A DNA stretch of 64,000 nt. Origin: Rhizobium sp. 11515TR (GTDB lineage: Bacteria; Pseudomonadota; Alphaproteobacteria; Rhizobiales; Rhizobiaceae). Location: assembly GCF_002277895.1 (NCBI RefSeq), contig NZ_CP022999.1, forward strand, positions 434,001-498,000, in the 5' to 3' direction. Below, piece by piece: positions 36,416 to 45,555 of this stretch (position 1 is its first letter; each line of letters begins with the position of its first letter). The notes under the pieces are model-generated. The model had not been told where the DNA came from. It saw nothing but the letters and a program-made list of their open reading frames with translations, and ran no database searches. A program made the position numbers and the translations under genes.

Positions 36416-37333
36416 TCAGGTCACGCTAGGCGTGAGAACGAAGTTCCAATTAACGAAGAAGTATGGGAAGCGCTCCTCTAGGTCACCCAAACCTAACCCC
36501 TTGGCATCTTGGGATGAGCGGACCTCCTGGAATTTCGAGATGAGCGTCTCCCTCACACCGAAGACCGTGTCCTCGCCCAGATAAGGGCAATCATCAGGAA
36601 AAATATGTGTTATGACCGGATCATAACCTGGCGCACTAACTATGAAATGAATGTGAGCCGCGCGATTTGGATGGCGGCCTAACCGCCCAAGAAGCTGCCC
36701 CACGGGGCCATCATCCGGAATAGGATAAAATCTGGGTTTCGTAGACCGATACCAGTAGCTACCATCCCACTCGGCGGCAAATACGCCACGAAGGTTCCAA
36801 TCGGGTTGGACGTCCTTCTGCTGAACGTCATAGAAGCCGTCGTTGTTCGTCTGCCAGACGTCAACAAGAGCTCCGGGTATCGGGTTTCCGTCGAGGTCGG
36901 TTACCTTTCCCTTGACGATCAGCGGCTCGCCTTTGCCATCGAGGCAAATATTCGTTCCATTTCTATACCGGGGCGCTTCGGGAAGATAGAATGGACCAAG
37001 CACCGTATTCTCCGTGGCACCCGATGGTCTTCGACTATTGATAATTTCGACCAACATAGACACACCCAGTATGTCCGAGAGCAAGATGAACTCCTGCCGC
37101 CAGTCGGTGCACTTGTGGCCAACCGCCGTCAAGAAATCGATAGCCTGCTGCCATTCCTCGTGTGTTGGTTCGATTTCCTTCGTCAACGCATGAAGATGCT
37201 TGACGACCCCTGACATCACCAACTTCATCCGCGGGCTTACTTCTGCCCCCATGCGCCCGTTGACTGTTGCGACCGAATTTTCCTCGTTTAGGAAGCGGCT
37301 CCCTTTCTCTACGGCGGTCGTTCTTGTATCCAT
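36416..37333 (-). CDS. hydroxyquinol 1,2-dioxygenase (intradiol)
   Basis: A 305-residue intradiol dioxygenase that opens hydroxyquinol (1,2,4-trihydroxybenzene) to maleylacetate using non-heme Fe(III). Ligand candidates are Tyr168 (GFYDVQ), Tyr203 (RFYPIP) and His227/His229 (AAHIHF). The N-terminal helical dimerisation domain and the SGATENTVLGPFY block are present. I chose the ATG at 37333 because GGAGGAG precedes it; upstream in-frame starts lie inside the maleylacetate reductase gene. It follows that gene by 26 bases in a five-gene operon comparable to graA-D of Rhizobium resorcinol catabolism and to tft/tcp chlorophenol operons. Chlorocatechol or catechol dioxygenase activity is less likely given the neighbours. 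Confidence 0.88.
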   Translation of the reverse strand: MDTRTTAVEKGSRFLNEENSVATVNGRMGAEVSPRMKLVMSGVVKHLHALTKEIEPTHEEWQQAIDFLTAVGHKCTDWRQEFILLSDILGVSMLVEIINSRRPSGATENTVLGPFYLPEAPRYRNGTNICLDGKGEPLIVKGKVTDLDGNPIPGALVDVWQTNNDGFYDVQQKDVQPDWNLRGVFAAEWDGSYWYRSTKPRFYPIPDDGPVGQLLGRLGRHPNRAAHIHFIVSAPGYDPVITHIFPDDCPYLGEDTVFGVRETLISKFQEVRSSQDAKGLGLGDLEERFPYFFVNWNFVLTPSVT

Positions 37334-37359
37334 TTTTGTCTCCTCCAACGTTGATCTGC

Positions 37360-38421
37360 TCATGGTGCCGGATGCGCTCCGGCGTACGCACGTTTCAGTA
37401 GTTTGATCAGCGCTTCTCGCTCGAGAGGCCGTGGATTCCTGCATGGCTTTGCAAGAACAGCAGCGACTGCGGGTTCAATGCCGTCTTTGGGCATTCCGAG
37501 CTCGGCGAGAGCTGCCCTGACCCGGAGCTGCTGATTGAATTCGAAAAGTGACTGTGCAGGGTCGTGCTGTTTGAACACCTTGCCCAGCTTGTCTATGACG
37601 TAGGGAATGGCAGGCCCGTTGTACGCCAAGGTATGAGGTAGCAGTGCGGCGTGCAGTTCAGCATGCGGCAAATCGAACATGCCACCCAGCGTATGGCAAA
37701 GCTTATGATGAAGAGCCATCGAGACCGAACCGAGGCAGATTCCGCCCAACCAGGCTCCGTAGAGCGCCTTCTCACTGCTTTCGGCGGCTTTCTGGCTTTC
37801 CGCAAGATATGGCAAGGAATCATACAATGCAGAAATCGCGTCGACAGCGATCAAATCTACGACGGGATTTCGGTCTTCCGCATAGAGGGCTTCCACAGCA
37901 TGCGCCATCGCATTGATACCGCTGGCGACGGCTGCTTCTCGAGGCAGCGTAGTAGTTAGCTCTACATCGTAAATTACGGTTTCAGGGAGGATCCGCGGAT
38001 CGGACCTCGTAACCTTTTGGCCGTCTGCAGTTTCACCCAAGATTGGCGTCATCTCAGAACCGGCATAGGTTGTAGGGATGACAACTTGCGGCAGATCCGT
38101 TCGCCATGCGATCGCTTTGCCCAATCCAATGGTGGAGCCGCCGCCAATTGCAACAACTCCATCGACTCGCCGCTCTCGAACGACGCTTAGAGCCTCCTCC
38201 GTGACCGATACGGGGGTATGCATTGTTGCGTTTGCGAAGACGCCAACAGCCACCGGGCCGACCGCTTGGGCACACTTCCGCACATAATCTTCTTGCCCCG
38301 GTGTGGTGAGAAACAGCGCACGCTTCATTCCGAGCCGCTCCAATTCATTGCCGAGTTCTCTCACCGTCCCTGAGCCAAATAGGACTCGAACGGAGTGGCC
38401 TCTATACGTGAACGAATACAT
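37360..38421 (-). CDS. maleylacetate reductase
   Basis: A 353-residue iron-type dehydrogenase fold protein that would reduce maleylacetate to 3-oxoadipate with NAD(P)H. The nucleotide-binding loop is AIGGGSTIGLGKA, followed by IPTTYAGSEMTP. The metal/active-site region has NAMAHAVEA and HHKLCHTLGG. The start MYSFTYRGHSVRVLFG at 38421 is typical for maleylacetate reductases and has GGAG upstream. It sits between the monooxygenase and the hydroxyquinol dioxygenase, consuming the product of the latter. Confidence 0.88.
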   Translation of the reverse strand: MYSFTYRGHSVRVLFGSGTVRELGNELERLGMKRALFLTTPGQEDYVRKCAQAVGPVAVGVFANATMHTPVSVTEEALSVVRERRVDGVVAIGGGSTIGLGKAIAWRTDLPQVVIPTTYAGSEMTPILGETADGQKVTRSDPRILPETVIYDVELTTTLPREAAVASGINAMAHAVEALYAEDRNPVVDLIAVDAISALYDSLPYLAESQKAAESSEKALYGAWLGGICLGSVSMALHHKLCHTLGGMFDLPHAELHAALLPHTLAYNGPAIPYVIDKLGKVFKQHDPAQSLFEFNQQLRVRAALAELGMPKDGIEPAVAAVLAKPCRNPRPLEREALIKLLKRAYAGAHPAP

Positions 38422-38454
38422 TGGATTGCTCCGAGCGGCGATCAAAGAGAGCGC

Positions 38455-38487
38455 ACTGTGCCGGCACGCAGAGCGCGCCGGCACAGT
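38455..38487 (-). promoter_or_regulatory. intra-operon GC hairpin between monooxygenase and maleylacetate reductase
   Basis: Perfect 11-base arms ACTGTGCCGGC and GCCGGCACAGT with an 11-base loop lie between the monooxygenase stop and the reductase start. It could partly terminate transcription or protect the upstream mRNA. Confidence 0.5.
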
Positions 38488-38492
38488 CTCCA

Positions 38493-40094
38493 TCAGGCGG
38501 CGTTGTCGCTGGTACGCTCGCCTGGAGAGCTGATATAACCGTCATGAACATCCTGGGCGCGAGCATACTCGGGCTGAAAGCGCACGTTGGCATAGTGAGC
38601 GTTCTTCTCGGCTTCCTGAGCGCGTTTGCCAAGTTCGGCGGTATCGCCAAAACCAAGAACTTGCCGGGCGAGCGCTGTAAGAGGACCATCAACGTGGTAC
38701 TCGGTCCGCTGAAGGGTGAGGAGGTTGATCAGATATAGAGGCGTGCCGTTGAATTTCTCAAACATCTCGTGGCGCGTACCCCATTCTGTAAGGAATCTTT
38801 CGCTGATCTGGCGGAAGATTTTAATGCGATCGTGCGCACTGATTTCTGCACCGCGTAGCGCCTCTGCAAGCTTCGGACCTATGTAGGGATCGTCAAGTTC
38901 CCTTTTCGTCGGCTGAATGACGATTCCGCGACCGCAGAATTCGATCAGCATGTTCACCATTCTTGGCTGATGCTCGAGATAGTGAGCTCGGCCAAAGTCG
39001 ATATATATGTTGTTCGGCTTGAAGAGGCCGCCAGGGGTGGCGAATCCGGTTTCTTCTGCAGCAAGCATGAACGCCGTGCACGTCTCGCGGAATCTGATTA
39101 GTTCGGCGAGCTGAGACTGTACAACTGGATTATTGCTCGTTCCCAAGGACTGAGTGAGAAGTAAAGCGAGGCCGACCATTAGTTCTGCATGAACGCAATG
39201 ACGGATCTGTGTTTCGAGGTGAACCCAGTCGAACTGACGCTGCGGGTACCACTTCGCATGCTCGGGGTTGCCGATATGTTGTACTTGGTCCCAAGAGATC
39301 AGCACGTCGTCGAAATAGACCATCGCGTCCAGTTCATCGCCGATTGTCGCCAACGGGCGATCATAGGGATCCGCGTTCGGCTGAACGCGTGATTCACGCG
39401 CCACGACGGAGATGCCCTTTGTAGCGATCGGAACCAGAGCATAGACCGTCTGCTCAGACGTCTGGCCCGGTCGCCACAAATTGCCAATCAGGATGTGATT
39501 GACGAAGGGAACCGAAGTTCCAATGGCCTTCCATCCTCTTACAAGAATGCCTTCGTCGCGCTCTTCCACGATACTAAGCATCGGGGTCTCGCCGAGAGCT
39601 TCTACACGGCCGCGATCGAACTGCACGTCAACGAACATCGGGGAGATGGCTAGGTCTTTGCTGGTCACCTCGTCCCACTGGCGTTGAATGTTGCCTGAAA
39701 GATCACGATGACCGTTCTTAAAGATTGAGTTGTCGGCCCACGGCTGCTGATCATCGACCTGAGTGAACATCACGCAATTCATACCCATGGGAGGACGCGT
39801 GAAGATGCCGCCCTTAAAGTGGCGGAAAATAAAGTCAGCGTATTTGCGGCGGCGGACAGCATCTTCCTTAGTACGCGGAAGGAACCAATGCATCGACTGG
39901 CGATTGCCCTTGTCGTCGATGAACGTGGCGATATCCCGGTTGGCCGGATCGAGATGCAGGTCGTAATATTCGGCTATAGCCTTGGCATAACCACGCGTTT
40001 TGGGATGAGTGGTTACATCATCGATCAGTTCGCCACCGACGTAGACTTTTCGATTGTCGCGAAGCGATTCGAGGTATTCTTTACCCGTTCTCAT
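38493..40094 (-). CDS. FADH2-dependent phenol/resorcinol monooxygenase, large component (HpaB/TftD/GraA type)
   Basis: A 533-residue member of the 4-hydroxyphenylacetate 3-hydroxylase large-component family. It would hydroxylate a phenolic ring with FADH2 supplied by the flavin reductase encoded two genes upstream. Family blocks include RTGKEYLESLRD at the N-terminus, PPMGMNC near residue 100, GLFKPNNIY near 365 and the GRGIV block. Chlorophenol members (TftD, TcpA, HadA) also dechlorinate, whereas GraA hydroxylates resorcinol; sequence alone does not settle which applies. The ATG overlaps the stop of the SnoaL-like gene, so translation is coupled. Confidence 0.85.
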   Translation of the reverse strand: MRTGKEYLESLRDNRKVYVGGELIDDVTTHPKTRGYAKAIAEYYDLHLDPANRDIATFIDDKGNRQSMHWFLPRTKEDAVRRRKYADFIFRHFKGGIFTRPPMGMNCVMFTQVDDQQPWADNSIFKNGHRDLSGNIQRQWDEVTSKDLAISPMFVDVQFDRGRVEALGETPMLSIVEERDEGILVRGWKAIGTSVPFVNHILIGNLWRPGQTSEQTVYALVPIATKGISVVARESRVQPNADPYDRPLATIGDELDAMVYFDDVLISWDQVQHIGNPEHAKWYPQRQFDWVHLETQIRHCVHAELMVGLALLLTQSLGTSNNPVVQSQLAELIRFRETCTAFMLAAEETGFATPGGLFKPNNIYIDFGRAHYLEHQPRMVNMLIEFCGRGIVIQPTKRELDDPYIGPKLAEALRGAEISAHDRIKIFRQISERFLTEWGTRHEMFEKFNGTPLYLINLLTLQRTEYHVDGPLTALARQVLGFGDTAELGKRAQEAEKNAHYANVRFQPEYARAQDVHDGYISSPGERTSDNAA

Positions 40095-40525
40095 AGTTTG
40101 TCCTCTGGAGTATTGAAGGTGAGTTGTTTCTGGAACGTCGTTGCATCCCAGTAGTCTTCACTCCGCGAGATTTTTTGGTTCTCGATCGTGAGAACCATAA
40201 GCCCACGGAGTGAGATTTTCTGGCCGCGAGGGACGATCGGTCCCATCGCGGTGGACAGGGTGCCAGTCAGCGCATACTCGACGGCCGCCTTCTTGTTCGT
40301 GCCGACAATGATGGAGCCAAGCTTCCATTCTGCGTCGGGGAACCAGTCGATAAATTTCTGAAACCCCTCGACAATCGCTCCCGCACCGACCTTTAGCCGA
40401 CCGTGGGCGATATCCTCGTGCGTCCCGTCCGTCGCGTAGAGCGCTGCAATATCGTCAATTCGACGACTGTTGTAGGCGTTGTACAGGGTCTCAACGAGTG
40501 CAGTGGTTTGCTCGACGACACCCAT
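40091..40525 (-). CDS. SnoaL/NTF2-like protein in hydroxyquinol operon
   Basis: A 144-residue SnoaL-like protein of the NTF2 fold (ETLYNAYNSRRIDDIAALYA at the start, then HEDIAHG and a hydrophobic barrel). Members are polyketide cyclases, isomerases or binding proteins. It is locked into the operon by overlaps on both sides: TGATG with the flavin reductase stop and ATGA with the monooxygenase start. It could handle an unstable quinone or semialdehyde intermediate, but no enzyme role is shown. Confidence 0.75.
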   Translation of the reverse strand: MGVVEQTTALVETLYNAYNSRRIDDIAALYATDGTHEDIAHGRLKVGAGAIVEGFQKFIDWFPDAEWKLGSIIVGTNKKAAVEYALTGTLSTAMGPIVPRGQKISLRGLMVLTIENQKISRSEDYWDATTFQKQLTFNTPEDKL

Positions 40526-41112
40526 CAGGCCATCGCCAACTGCATCGAGACACCCTGCATGTACTGTCCTTCTCCGTAGAGTAACGGCCTCTTGGAAGAG
40601 GGTGCGAGGACCGCACGAACCTGAGCTAGAAGGACAAGGTGACTGTTCACGACGAAAGTTGTGGTTGCTCTGCAGTCAAAGGTGATAAGCGAATTCCTCA
40701 ACACGGGCATATGGATGGTGTCCGGGACTTCCTCAGGCGGCAAAACGAAGGCTTCAATGAACTTGTCCTCACGTGGCCGCGAACAGAACTGCGAGATTGC
40801 CACCTGCTCGTCGCTTAGAATGTTGACTGCGAAATGCGGATCCCGAGTGATGTCGCTGGCGGTTATCGTTTCACGGTTCACGCATGCGATCAGCATGGGT
40901 GGATCCATACACGCTGGGCTGAAAGCGCTCACGGTCATACCCCAGGGACGACCGTCATGAAGCGTCGAGACGACAGTAACGCCCCCCACAAATTTGCGCA
41001 TTGCTGCGCGGAACGCCAACGCCTCTGCTCCAGAATTAAGCTCCCAAACTTGGAAGGAGTCTCGCGGACTTTCGCGAATAAATGAAGAATTGACTTCGTC
41101 TGAATTACGCAT
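40525..41112 (-). CDS. NAD(P)H:flavin oxidoreductase, monooxygenase reductase component
   Basis: A 195-residue flavin reductase-like protein of the HpaC/TftC/GraD group, supplying FADH2 to the monooxygenase. The FMN-binding split-barrel blocks are visible: FRAAMRKFVGGVTVVST, WGMTVSAFSPACMDPPM and FAVNILSDEQ. The ATG at 41112 is preceded by GGAGGA; an upstream in-frame start at 41154 is less likely. It is the first gene of the operon and its promoter lies in the region shared with the divergent LysR gene. Confidence 0.87.
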   Translation of the reverse strand: MRNSDEVNSSFIRESPRDSFQVWELNSGAEALAFRAAMRKFVGGVTVVSTLHDGRPWGMTVSAFSPACMDPPMLIACVNRETITASDITRDPHFAVNILSDEQVAISQFCSRPREDKFIEAFVLPPEEVPDTIHMPVLRNSLITFDCRATTTFVVNSHLVLLAQVRAVLAPSSKRPLLYGEGQYMQGVSMQLAMA

Positions 41113-41183
41113 AGATCCTCCATTGCGCAAACAATACGTTGCTTGCACTTGCACAAAAGCGAATACATCTGTCGTCGAACGCT

Positions 41184-41199
41184 AGATTCTGAAGAATCT
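41184..41199. promoter_or_regulatory. candidate LysR operator AGATTC-N4-GAATCT
   Basis: Perfect inverted repeat AGATTCTGAAGAATCT in the divergent region between the flavin reductase and LysR genes, centred about 80 bases upstream of the operon start. It has the size and symmetry of LysR recognition sites. TTGACA at 41244-41249 could be the -35 element for the LysR gene. Confidence 0.45.
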
Positions 41200-41335
41200 C
41201 TTCAAGATATAGCTTTTCGTTCCCTGCTTTTTTTGATTTTTTGTTGACAGCAATGTTACGTTTCTGTCGTAGTGTGTCCAATCGATAATTCGGAAGCCAT
41301 CTATCTAGCCAGTCGATATCTGGAGAGGAGCGCCT

Positions 41336-42322
41336 ATGAACCTTCGTGGGGTTGATCTGAACCTGCTTGTGGTTCTCGACGCGCTTCTTCGCGAAAAGAG
41401 CGTCAGCCGAGCAGGTGAGATGGTAGGACTGAGCCAATCGGCTACGAGCGCCGCTCTCAGCCGATTGAGGGACATGTTTCATGACCCGTTATTAGTACGG
41501 GTTGGTCGCCGGCTTGCGCTGACCCAGAACGCAGAGAATTTGATCGAGCCGCTGAAAGACGCTTTGAGCAAGGTTCAGCAAACACTAATGCAACAAGGAG
41601 GCTTTGACCCTCATCACGACGCAAGAACTTTCACAATAAGCGCGTCGGACTATGCGGTCCTCGTGCTACTCGGCCCGCTGGTAAAGCGGTTAGAAACAGA
41701 AGCGCCACACATCACACTTCACCTTGTCCCTCGCTCGCATGACACTGAAAGAATGCTCCACGAGGATTTGGTGGATGTCGTGATCGAGCCTCACGAGCTA
41801 TTGCCGGACAGCGATTTTCCCTCTGAGCCCCTGCTGAGCGACCGTTGGCTTTGCGCTGTTGACTCGCAAAACGCGATTATTGGGAAATCAGGTAAGGTTT
41901 CGCTGGAGGGATTCCTAAATGCGTCCCACCTCGCATATGGTATCGGACCTGATCGGCAATTCAACTTGGCCGACCAGCATCTAGCGCGCGAAGGTGTCAA
42001 CCGGCGGATTACAGTGACTGTCGAGAGTTTCGTGCTAGTCCCCTTCCTATTACGCCAGTCCAATCTTATTAGTTTGGTGCTGGAGAGAGCAATTTCCGAA
42101 CTGGGCGTCCCGGAGGTTATTGGGGTTGAGCCGCCCATAGCGTTGCCCGATATACATGAACGTATGTTCTGGCACCCGAGGCACACCAGCAATCTCGCAC
42201 ACTCTTGGCTGCGTGACTGCTTGCGAGAAACGGCAGGGCGGATTCAAGCCGGCATCTCACCCGTGAAAGGCGCAAGCCAACTCGAGGCTACGCGGGAAGA
42301 GGCTGAAGCGGATCGAATTTAA
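41336..42322 (+). CDS. LysR-type regulator, likely activator of the hydroxyquinol operon
   Basis: A 328-residue LysR regulator of the NodD/LinR/PcpR-like subgroup (NLRGVDLNLLVVLDALLREKS N-terminus). The winged HTH spans residues 5-65, followed by the co-inducer domain. GGAG precedes the ATG. Divergent placement next to the operon is classical for LysR control, with a phenolic or quinol intermediate as probable inducer. Its 3' end overlaps the 3' end of the next LysR gene by 35 bases in convergent orientation. Confidence 0.87.
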   Translation: MNLRGVDLNLLVVLDALLREKSVSRAGEMVGLSQSATSAALSRLRDMFHDPLLVRVGRRLALTQNAENLIEPLKDALSKVQQTLMQQGGFDPHHDARTFTISASDYAVLVLLGPLVKRLETEAPHITLHLVPRSHDTERMLHEDLVDVVIEPHELLPDSDFPSEPLLSDRWLCAVDSQNAIIGKSGKVSLEGFLNASHLAYGIGPDRQFNLADQHLAREGVNRRITVTVESFVLVPFLLRQSNLISLVLERAISELGVPEVIGVEPPIALPDIHERMFWHPRHTSNLAHSWLRDCLRETAGRIQAGISPVKGASQLEATREEAEADRI

Positions 42323-43220
42323 GGTCGCCCTCTTGAAGCGCTCTTACAGTTTCGGCAACGAATTCGGTAAACACCTGCAAGCGGTGGGTGGGCATCCTGC
42401 CAAGCGCATGGAGAACCTGGAACGGCATCCTCTTGAGGCTTGCCGACGGGATCACCTCAAATAGCGTGCCGCGCGCAAGGTCTTCTTGTACGATCAGTTT
42501 GATCACATATGCGAGCCCGATTCCGGATCTCGCCGCCTGATGGATTGCCGCGGCTGTGTCGAGATCTAGTCGGCCCTTTGGAATAAACTCTGTTCCATCG
42601 GCAAGCTGAACTGGATAGGTCCGCCCACCGATCGAGTATCGCGCAAAGGGCAACTCTCGCAGCATTTCGGCAGTCACCGGCTTGCCGCGGGTCGCTTCAA
42701 ACGACGGCGAGGCCACCACCGCCATATCCAACTGCGCAAGAGTGCGGGAAATAAGAGAATTCTGCTCTGCAAAGCCTACACGATACGCTGCGTCGTATCC
42801 ATCGCGGACGACGTCCGCGTGGCGGTCAGTCATGTCCAGCTGCAGTGATATTCCCGGATGCACCACCATGAACTTCTCGAAAATTGGTCCGAGAAGCTGC
42901 CTACCGAATTCACCTGGTAAGCTGACGCGTAGGTGACCCGATGTGTTTTGATTAAACTGGACGACATCGCCTGCTTGCTCGATGAGGTCTAGTATAGGAC
43001 GCATCCGCTCGAAGAGTGCCTCGCCTTCTTGTGTTAGCGTGAGCGTCCTTGTGGTGCGCCGGAACAGCTTCGCTCCAAGAACTGCCTCCAGCCGCGATAC
43101 AGCCTTTGAGGCGGATGAGGGGCTAGTTCCAATACTACGCGAGGCTGCGGTAAATGAGCCTGTCTCGACAGTTCGGCAAAAAGCGAGCAAGCCCGTGGTT
43201 TCACTTAGGAGACCGTACAC
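42288..43220 (-). CDS. LysR-type regulator downstream of Rrf2 gene
   Basis: A 310-residue LysR regulator of the AaeR/DsdC-like group (HTH with FTAASRSIGTSPSSASKAVSR). It begins with GTG ten bases after the Rrf2 gene stop, so both are co-transcribed. The candidate operator at 43773 upstream of the Rrf2 gene resembles sites in front of the MBL, cupin and NmrA genes. Either protein may be the regulator of that set. Confidence 0.83.
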   Translation of the reverse strand: MYGLLSETTGLLAFCRTVETGSFTAASRSIGTSPSSASKAVSRLEAVLGAKLFRRTTRTLTLTQEGEALFERMRPILDLIEQAGDVVQFNQNTSGHLRVSLPGEFGRQLLGPIFEKFMVVHPGISLQLDMTDRHADVVRDGYDAAYRVGFAEQNSLISRTLAQLDMAVVASPSFEATRGKPVTAEMLRELPFARYSIGGRTYPVQLADGTEFIPKGRLDLDTAAAIHQAARSGIGLAYVIKLIVQEDLARGTLFEVIPSASLKRMPFQVLHALGRMPTHRLQVFTEFVAETVRALQEGDLKFDPLQPLPA

Positions 43221-43230
43221 CGAGATCCGC

Positions 43231-43683
43231 CTATTCCCAGCTCTCGCCCTGTGACGCCCGCTGACCCGGCCCTACCTCCCCGAGCAAATCCTCAATGCTC
43301 AATCCTGCGAGCACCGATTGCCACGCCGCGTTGACCTCCTCGATTAACCGTTCGACCGCCTGATTTAGAGCTTGAGCTGGCGGTTCAGCAGCGGCGAGCA
43401 TGGAGCCTTTGGACCTCGGGCTGTCCATTGGACCTTCTATTGCCTCGATGATTTCCAGAATGGAAATCCCGCGCGCCTCTCTACTCAATCGATAACCGCC
43501 ACCAGGACCGTATGAGGCAGTTACGATCTTCGCATGAGCAAGTGTCTGCAGCGTCTTCGCAAGATAATCCTTGGGCAGGTCGAAAGTTGCGGAGAGCGCA
43601 CGCGTTGTCATACAATTGCCGGAGCGAACCGCGAGAAGCGCACAACACTGTATTGCCTGTTTTACCTGCGTCCGCAGTCTCAT
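43231..43683 (-). CDS. Rrf2-family transcriptional regulator
   Basis: A 150-residue Rrf2 protein with an N-terminal winged HTH (CMTTRALSATFDLPKDYLAKTLQTL) and the typical PGGGYRLSREA wing. The three-cysteine Fe-S cluster of IscR/NsrR is missing; the only cysteines are at residues 13, 14 and 24. It may sense redox state through those cysteines or a small ligand. The gene leads a two-gene operon with a LysR regulator. Confidence 0.83.
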   Translation of the reverse strand: MRLRTQVKQAIQCCALLAVRSGNCMTTRALSATFDLPKDYLAKTLQTLAHAKIVTASYGPGGGYRLSREARGISILEIIEAIEGPMDSPRSKGSMLAAAEPPAQALNQAVERLIEEVNAAWQSVLAGLSIEDLLGEVGPGQRASQGESWE

Positions 43684-43772
43684 AATTCTACACCAGATGC
43701 CGCACCTTGGGTCGTCGCGTCCGAGTCATCGAACGGCGGCCAAGAGTAATCGGGGTGGCGTTTTGTTTGTAG

Positions 43773-43791
43773 TAAACTCAGGTTTGGGTAA
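43773..43791 (+). promoter_or_regulatory. candidate operator TAAAC-TCAG-GTTTGGG upstream of Rrf2-LysR
   Basis: TAAACTCAGGTTTGGGTAA lies 90 bases upstream of the Rrf2 start and matches the site at 22369-22387 at 17 of 19 positions. Confidence 0.55.
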
Positions 43792-43810
43792 CAGTCGCCG
43801 ACGCACTGCT

Positions 43811-44734
43811 CTAGTCGTCTGCCGATCGGGGAGTGAAAGCAGTCACCTTGGGGACTTCGATCGCGAGAAAATCGACGAGCGACCGGACAGCAGGGAGGAG
43901 CCCGTTCTTATATGGCATAAGTGCACTCATGCGAGCGTCGGCGGCCATCCAGCCCGGCAATATCTGGTATAATCTCCCGGCCTCTATTTCCTCTCGGCAC
44001 ATATATCCAGGCAATGCGGCAACGCCGAGGTTCGCGCACGCCGCTTCCTTCAGAGCGATCATGTTGTTGCTCAGAAATCTTGGTTCTATGGGGACCTCAA
44101 TCTCCTGACCTACCGGACCTTTAAGACGCCATAGCTCGGCTCCGTGGCGGTCGTTAGCCAGCGTGGAATGTGAGGTAAGATCTTCCGGCTTGGACAGGTC
44201 GCCCGCCTGCTTCAGGTACTGTGGACTTGCAAATAGATACCAAGGCACACTGGCAATCCCTCTTTGAACCAAGGTTGAGTTCTGAAGGGACGCGACATGG
44301 CCGCGGAGCGCTAAATCGAATCCCTCGGCAACCATGTCGACCAACCGATCGGTTGCGATCTCAACAATCTTCACCTTAGGATATCTGTTCAAAAAGGTTG
44401 GGATGACGTCCCGCAGGGCAAACTGAGCAATCTCGACCGCGGTCGTGATCCTGATCGTACCGCTGGGCTCGTGTAATCTCTGGCGGACGAACTCCTCGGC
44501 GGTGTCTGCCGATTGAAGCATGTGGAGAGCATACTGGTAGAACTCTGCCCCTACGTCCGTCATGCCGAATTGTCTAGAGGTGCGGTTGATCAGCCGTACA
44601 CCCAAGGAATCCTCAAGTTCGCGGACCCTATGACTGAGGGTTGACTTCGGCACGCGAAGGCTTTCGCCAGCTGCGGTAAAGCCGCCGCGATCTACGACTT
44701 GAACAAAGAAGTACACATCTTTGAGATCGAGCAT
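43811..44734 (-). CDS. LysR-type regulator
   Basis: A 307-residue LysR regulator (MLDLKDVYFFVQVVDRGGF start; HTH RVPKSTLSHRVRELED). I prefer the ATG at 44734 over the GTG at 44740. It lies downstream of the nitroreductase gene on the same strand with a 107-base gap. CrgA-like regulators of this group often control quinone or aromatic stress genes. Its target is not evident. Confidence 0.83.
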   Translation of the reverse strand: MLDLKDVYFFVQVVDRGGFTAAGESLRVPKSTLSHRVRELEDSLGVRLINRTSRQFGMTDVGAEFYQYALHMLQSADTAEEFVRQRLHEPSGTIRITTAVEIAQFALRDVIPTFLNRYPKVKIVEIATDRLVDMVAEGFDLALRGHVASLQNSTLVQRGIASVPWYLFASPQYLKQAGDLSKPEDLTSHSTLANDRHGAELWRLKGPVGQEIEVPIEPRFLSNNMIALKEAACANLGVAALPGYMCREEIEAGRLYQILPGWMAADARMSALMPYKNGLLPAVRSLVDFLAIEVPKVTAFTPRSADD

Positions 44735-44841
44735 TGGCACCTATCACTTTGGCGCGTGTAAACACGAAAAGGTCCCCGCGAGACCTCGCGACGACCAATT
44801 AATCGGCGGCTTCGTAGTATGACGTCAAGTGGCTGACGCGT

Positions 44842-45555
44842 TCAGCTTACGAATTCGACGAAATCCTCGATCGCTAGCTTATGATTCACCATGTTGTTTT
44901 CAGGGAGAGTGTTGTTGGCCCAGCCCAACGACATGCCCGCGATTACCATGTCAGTTTCGGGAAATCCGAGCTCCTCGCGGAGCAATCGATGCTGTAGCGA
45001 CCAAATCTGCTGTGCACATGTATCCAGTCCTCTTGCCCTGGCCGCAAGCATCATGTTCTGCAGAAAGCACCCGTAGCAGATGAAACTTGCCCACTCAAGC
45101 TTCCGATCCATGGTGAAAATTATACCCACCGGGGCTTCGAAGAATCTGAATTGACGCTCGACGTCCTTGAGTCTGCCGTACTTATCACTCCGAGGAACGC
45201 CAACCGCATCGCCCAGTTGACCACGAAATTGATTGAAGCGACCGATGAACGGGTCGTGCAGCGGCTGCGGGAAGAACGGATACTCTGGTGCCAACTTTTC
45301 CGGACCCGCCCGAAAGGTCTCGACTGCTTTTGATGTGATCCGGTCTCTCGCGCTGCCCGTCAGGACGTAGCAGCGCCACGGTTGGGTATTGCTGGAACTA
45401 GGGGCAAAGCGAGCTGCATTGAGAATGTCGTTGACGGTTTCGCGCGGGACCGGCGTATTCAAAAAGCCCCGTTTGGCGCGTCTTTCCATCATTATTTGAT
45501 CAACAGTAGATGCTCGATCGATGTCGGATTCATCCGGTTTCAGATTTGCCTGCAT
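44842..45555 (-). CDS. nitroreductase family FMN oxidoreductase
   Basis: A 237-residue nitroreductase-fold protein. FMN-binding blocks include RRAKRGFLNTPVP, NAARFAPSSSNTQPW near residues 46-60 and the C-terminal GMSLGWAN. It would reduce nitroaromatics or quinones with NAD(P)H. AGGGGAG precedes the ATG. It lies between the LysR gene and the channel gene. Confidence 0.85.
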   Translation of the reverse strand: MQANLKPDESDIDRASTVDQIMMERRAKRGFLNTPVPRETVNDILNAARFAPSSSNTQPWRCYVLTGSARDRITSKAVETFRAGPEKLAPEYPFFPQPLHDPFIGRFNQFRGQLGDAVGVPRSDKYGRLKDVERQFRFFEAPVGIIFTMDRKLEWASFICYGCFLQNMMLAARARGLDTCAQQIWSLQHRLLREELGFPETDMVIAGMSLGWANNTLPENNMVNHKLAIEDFVEFVS

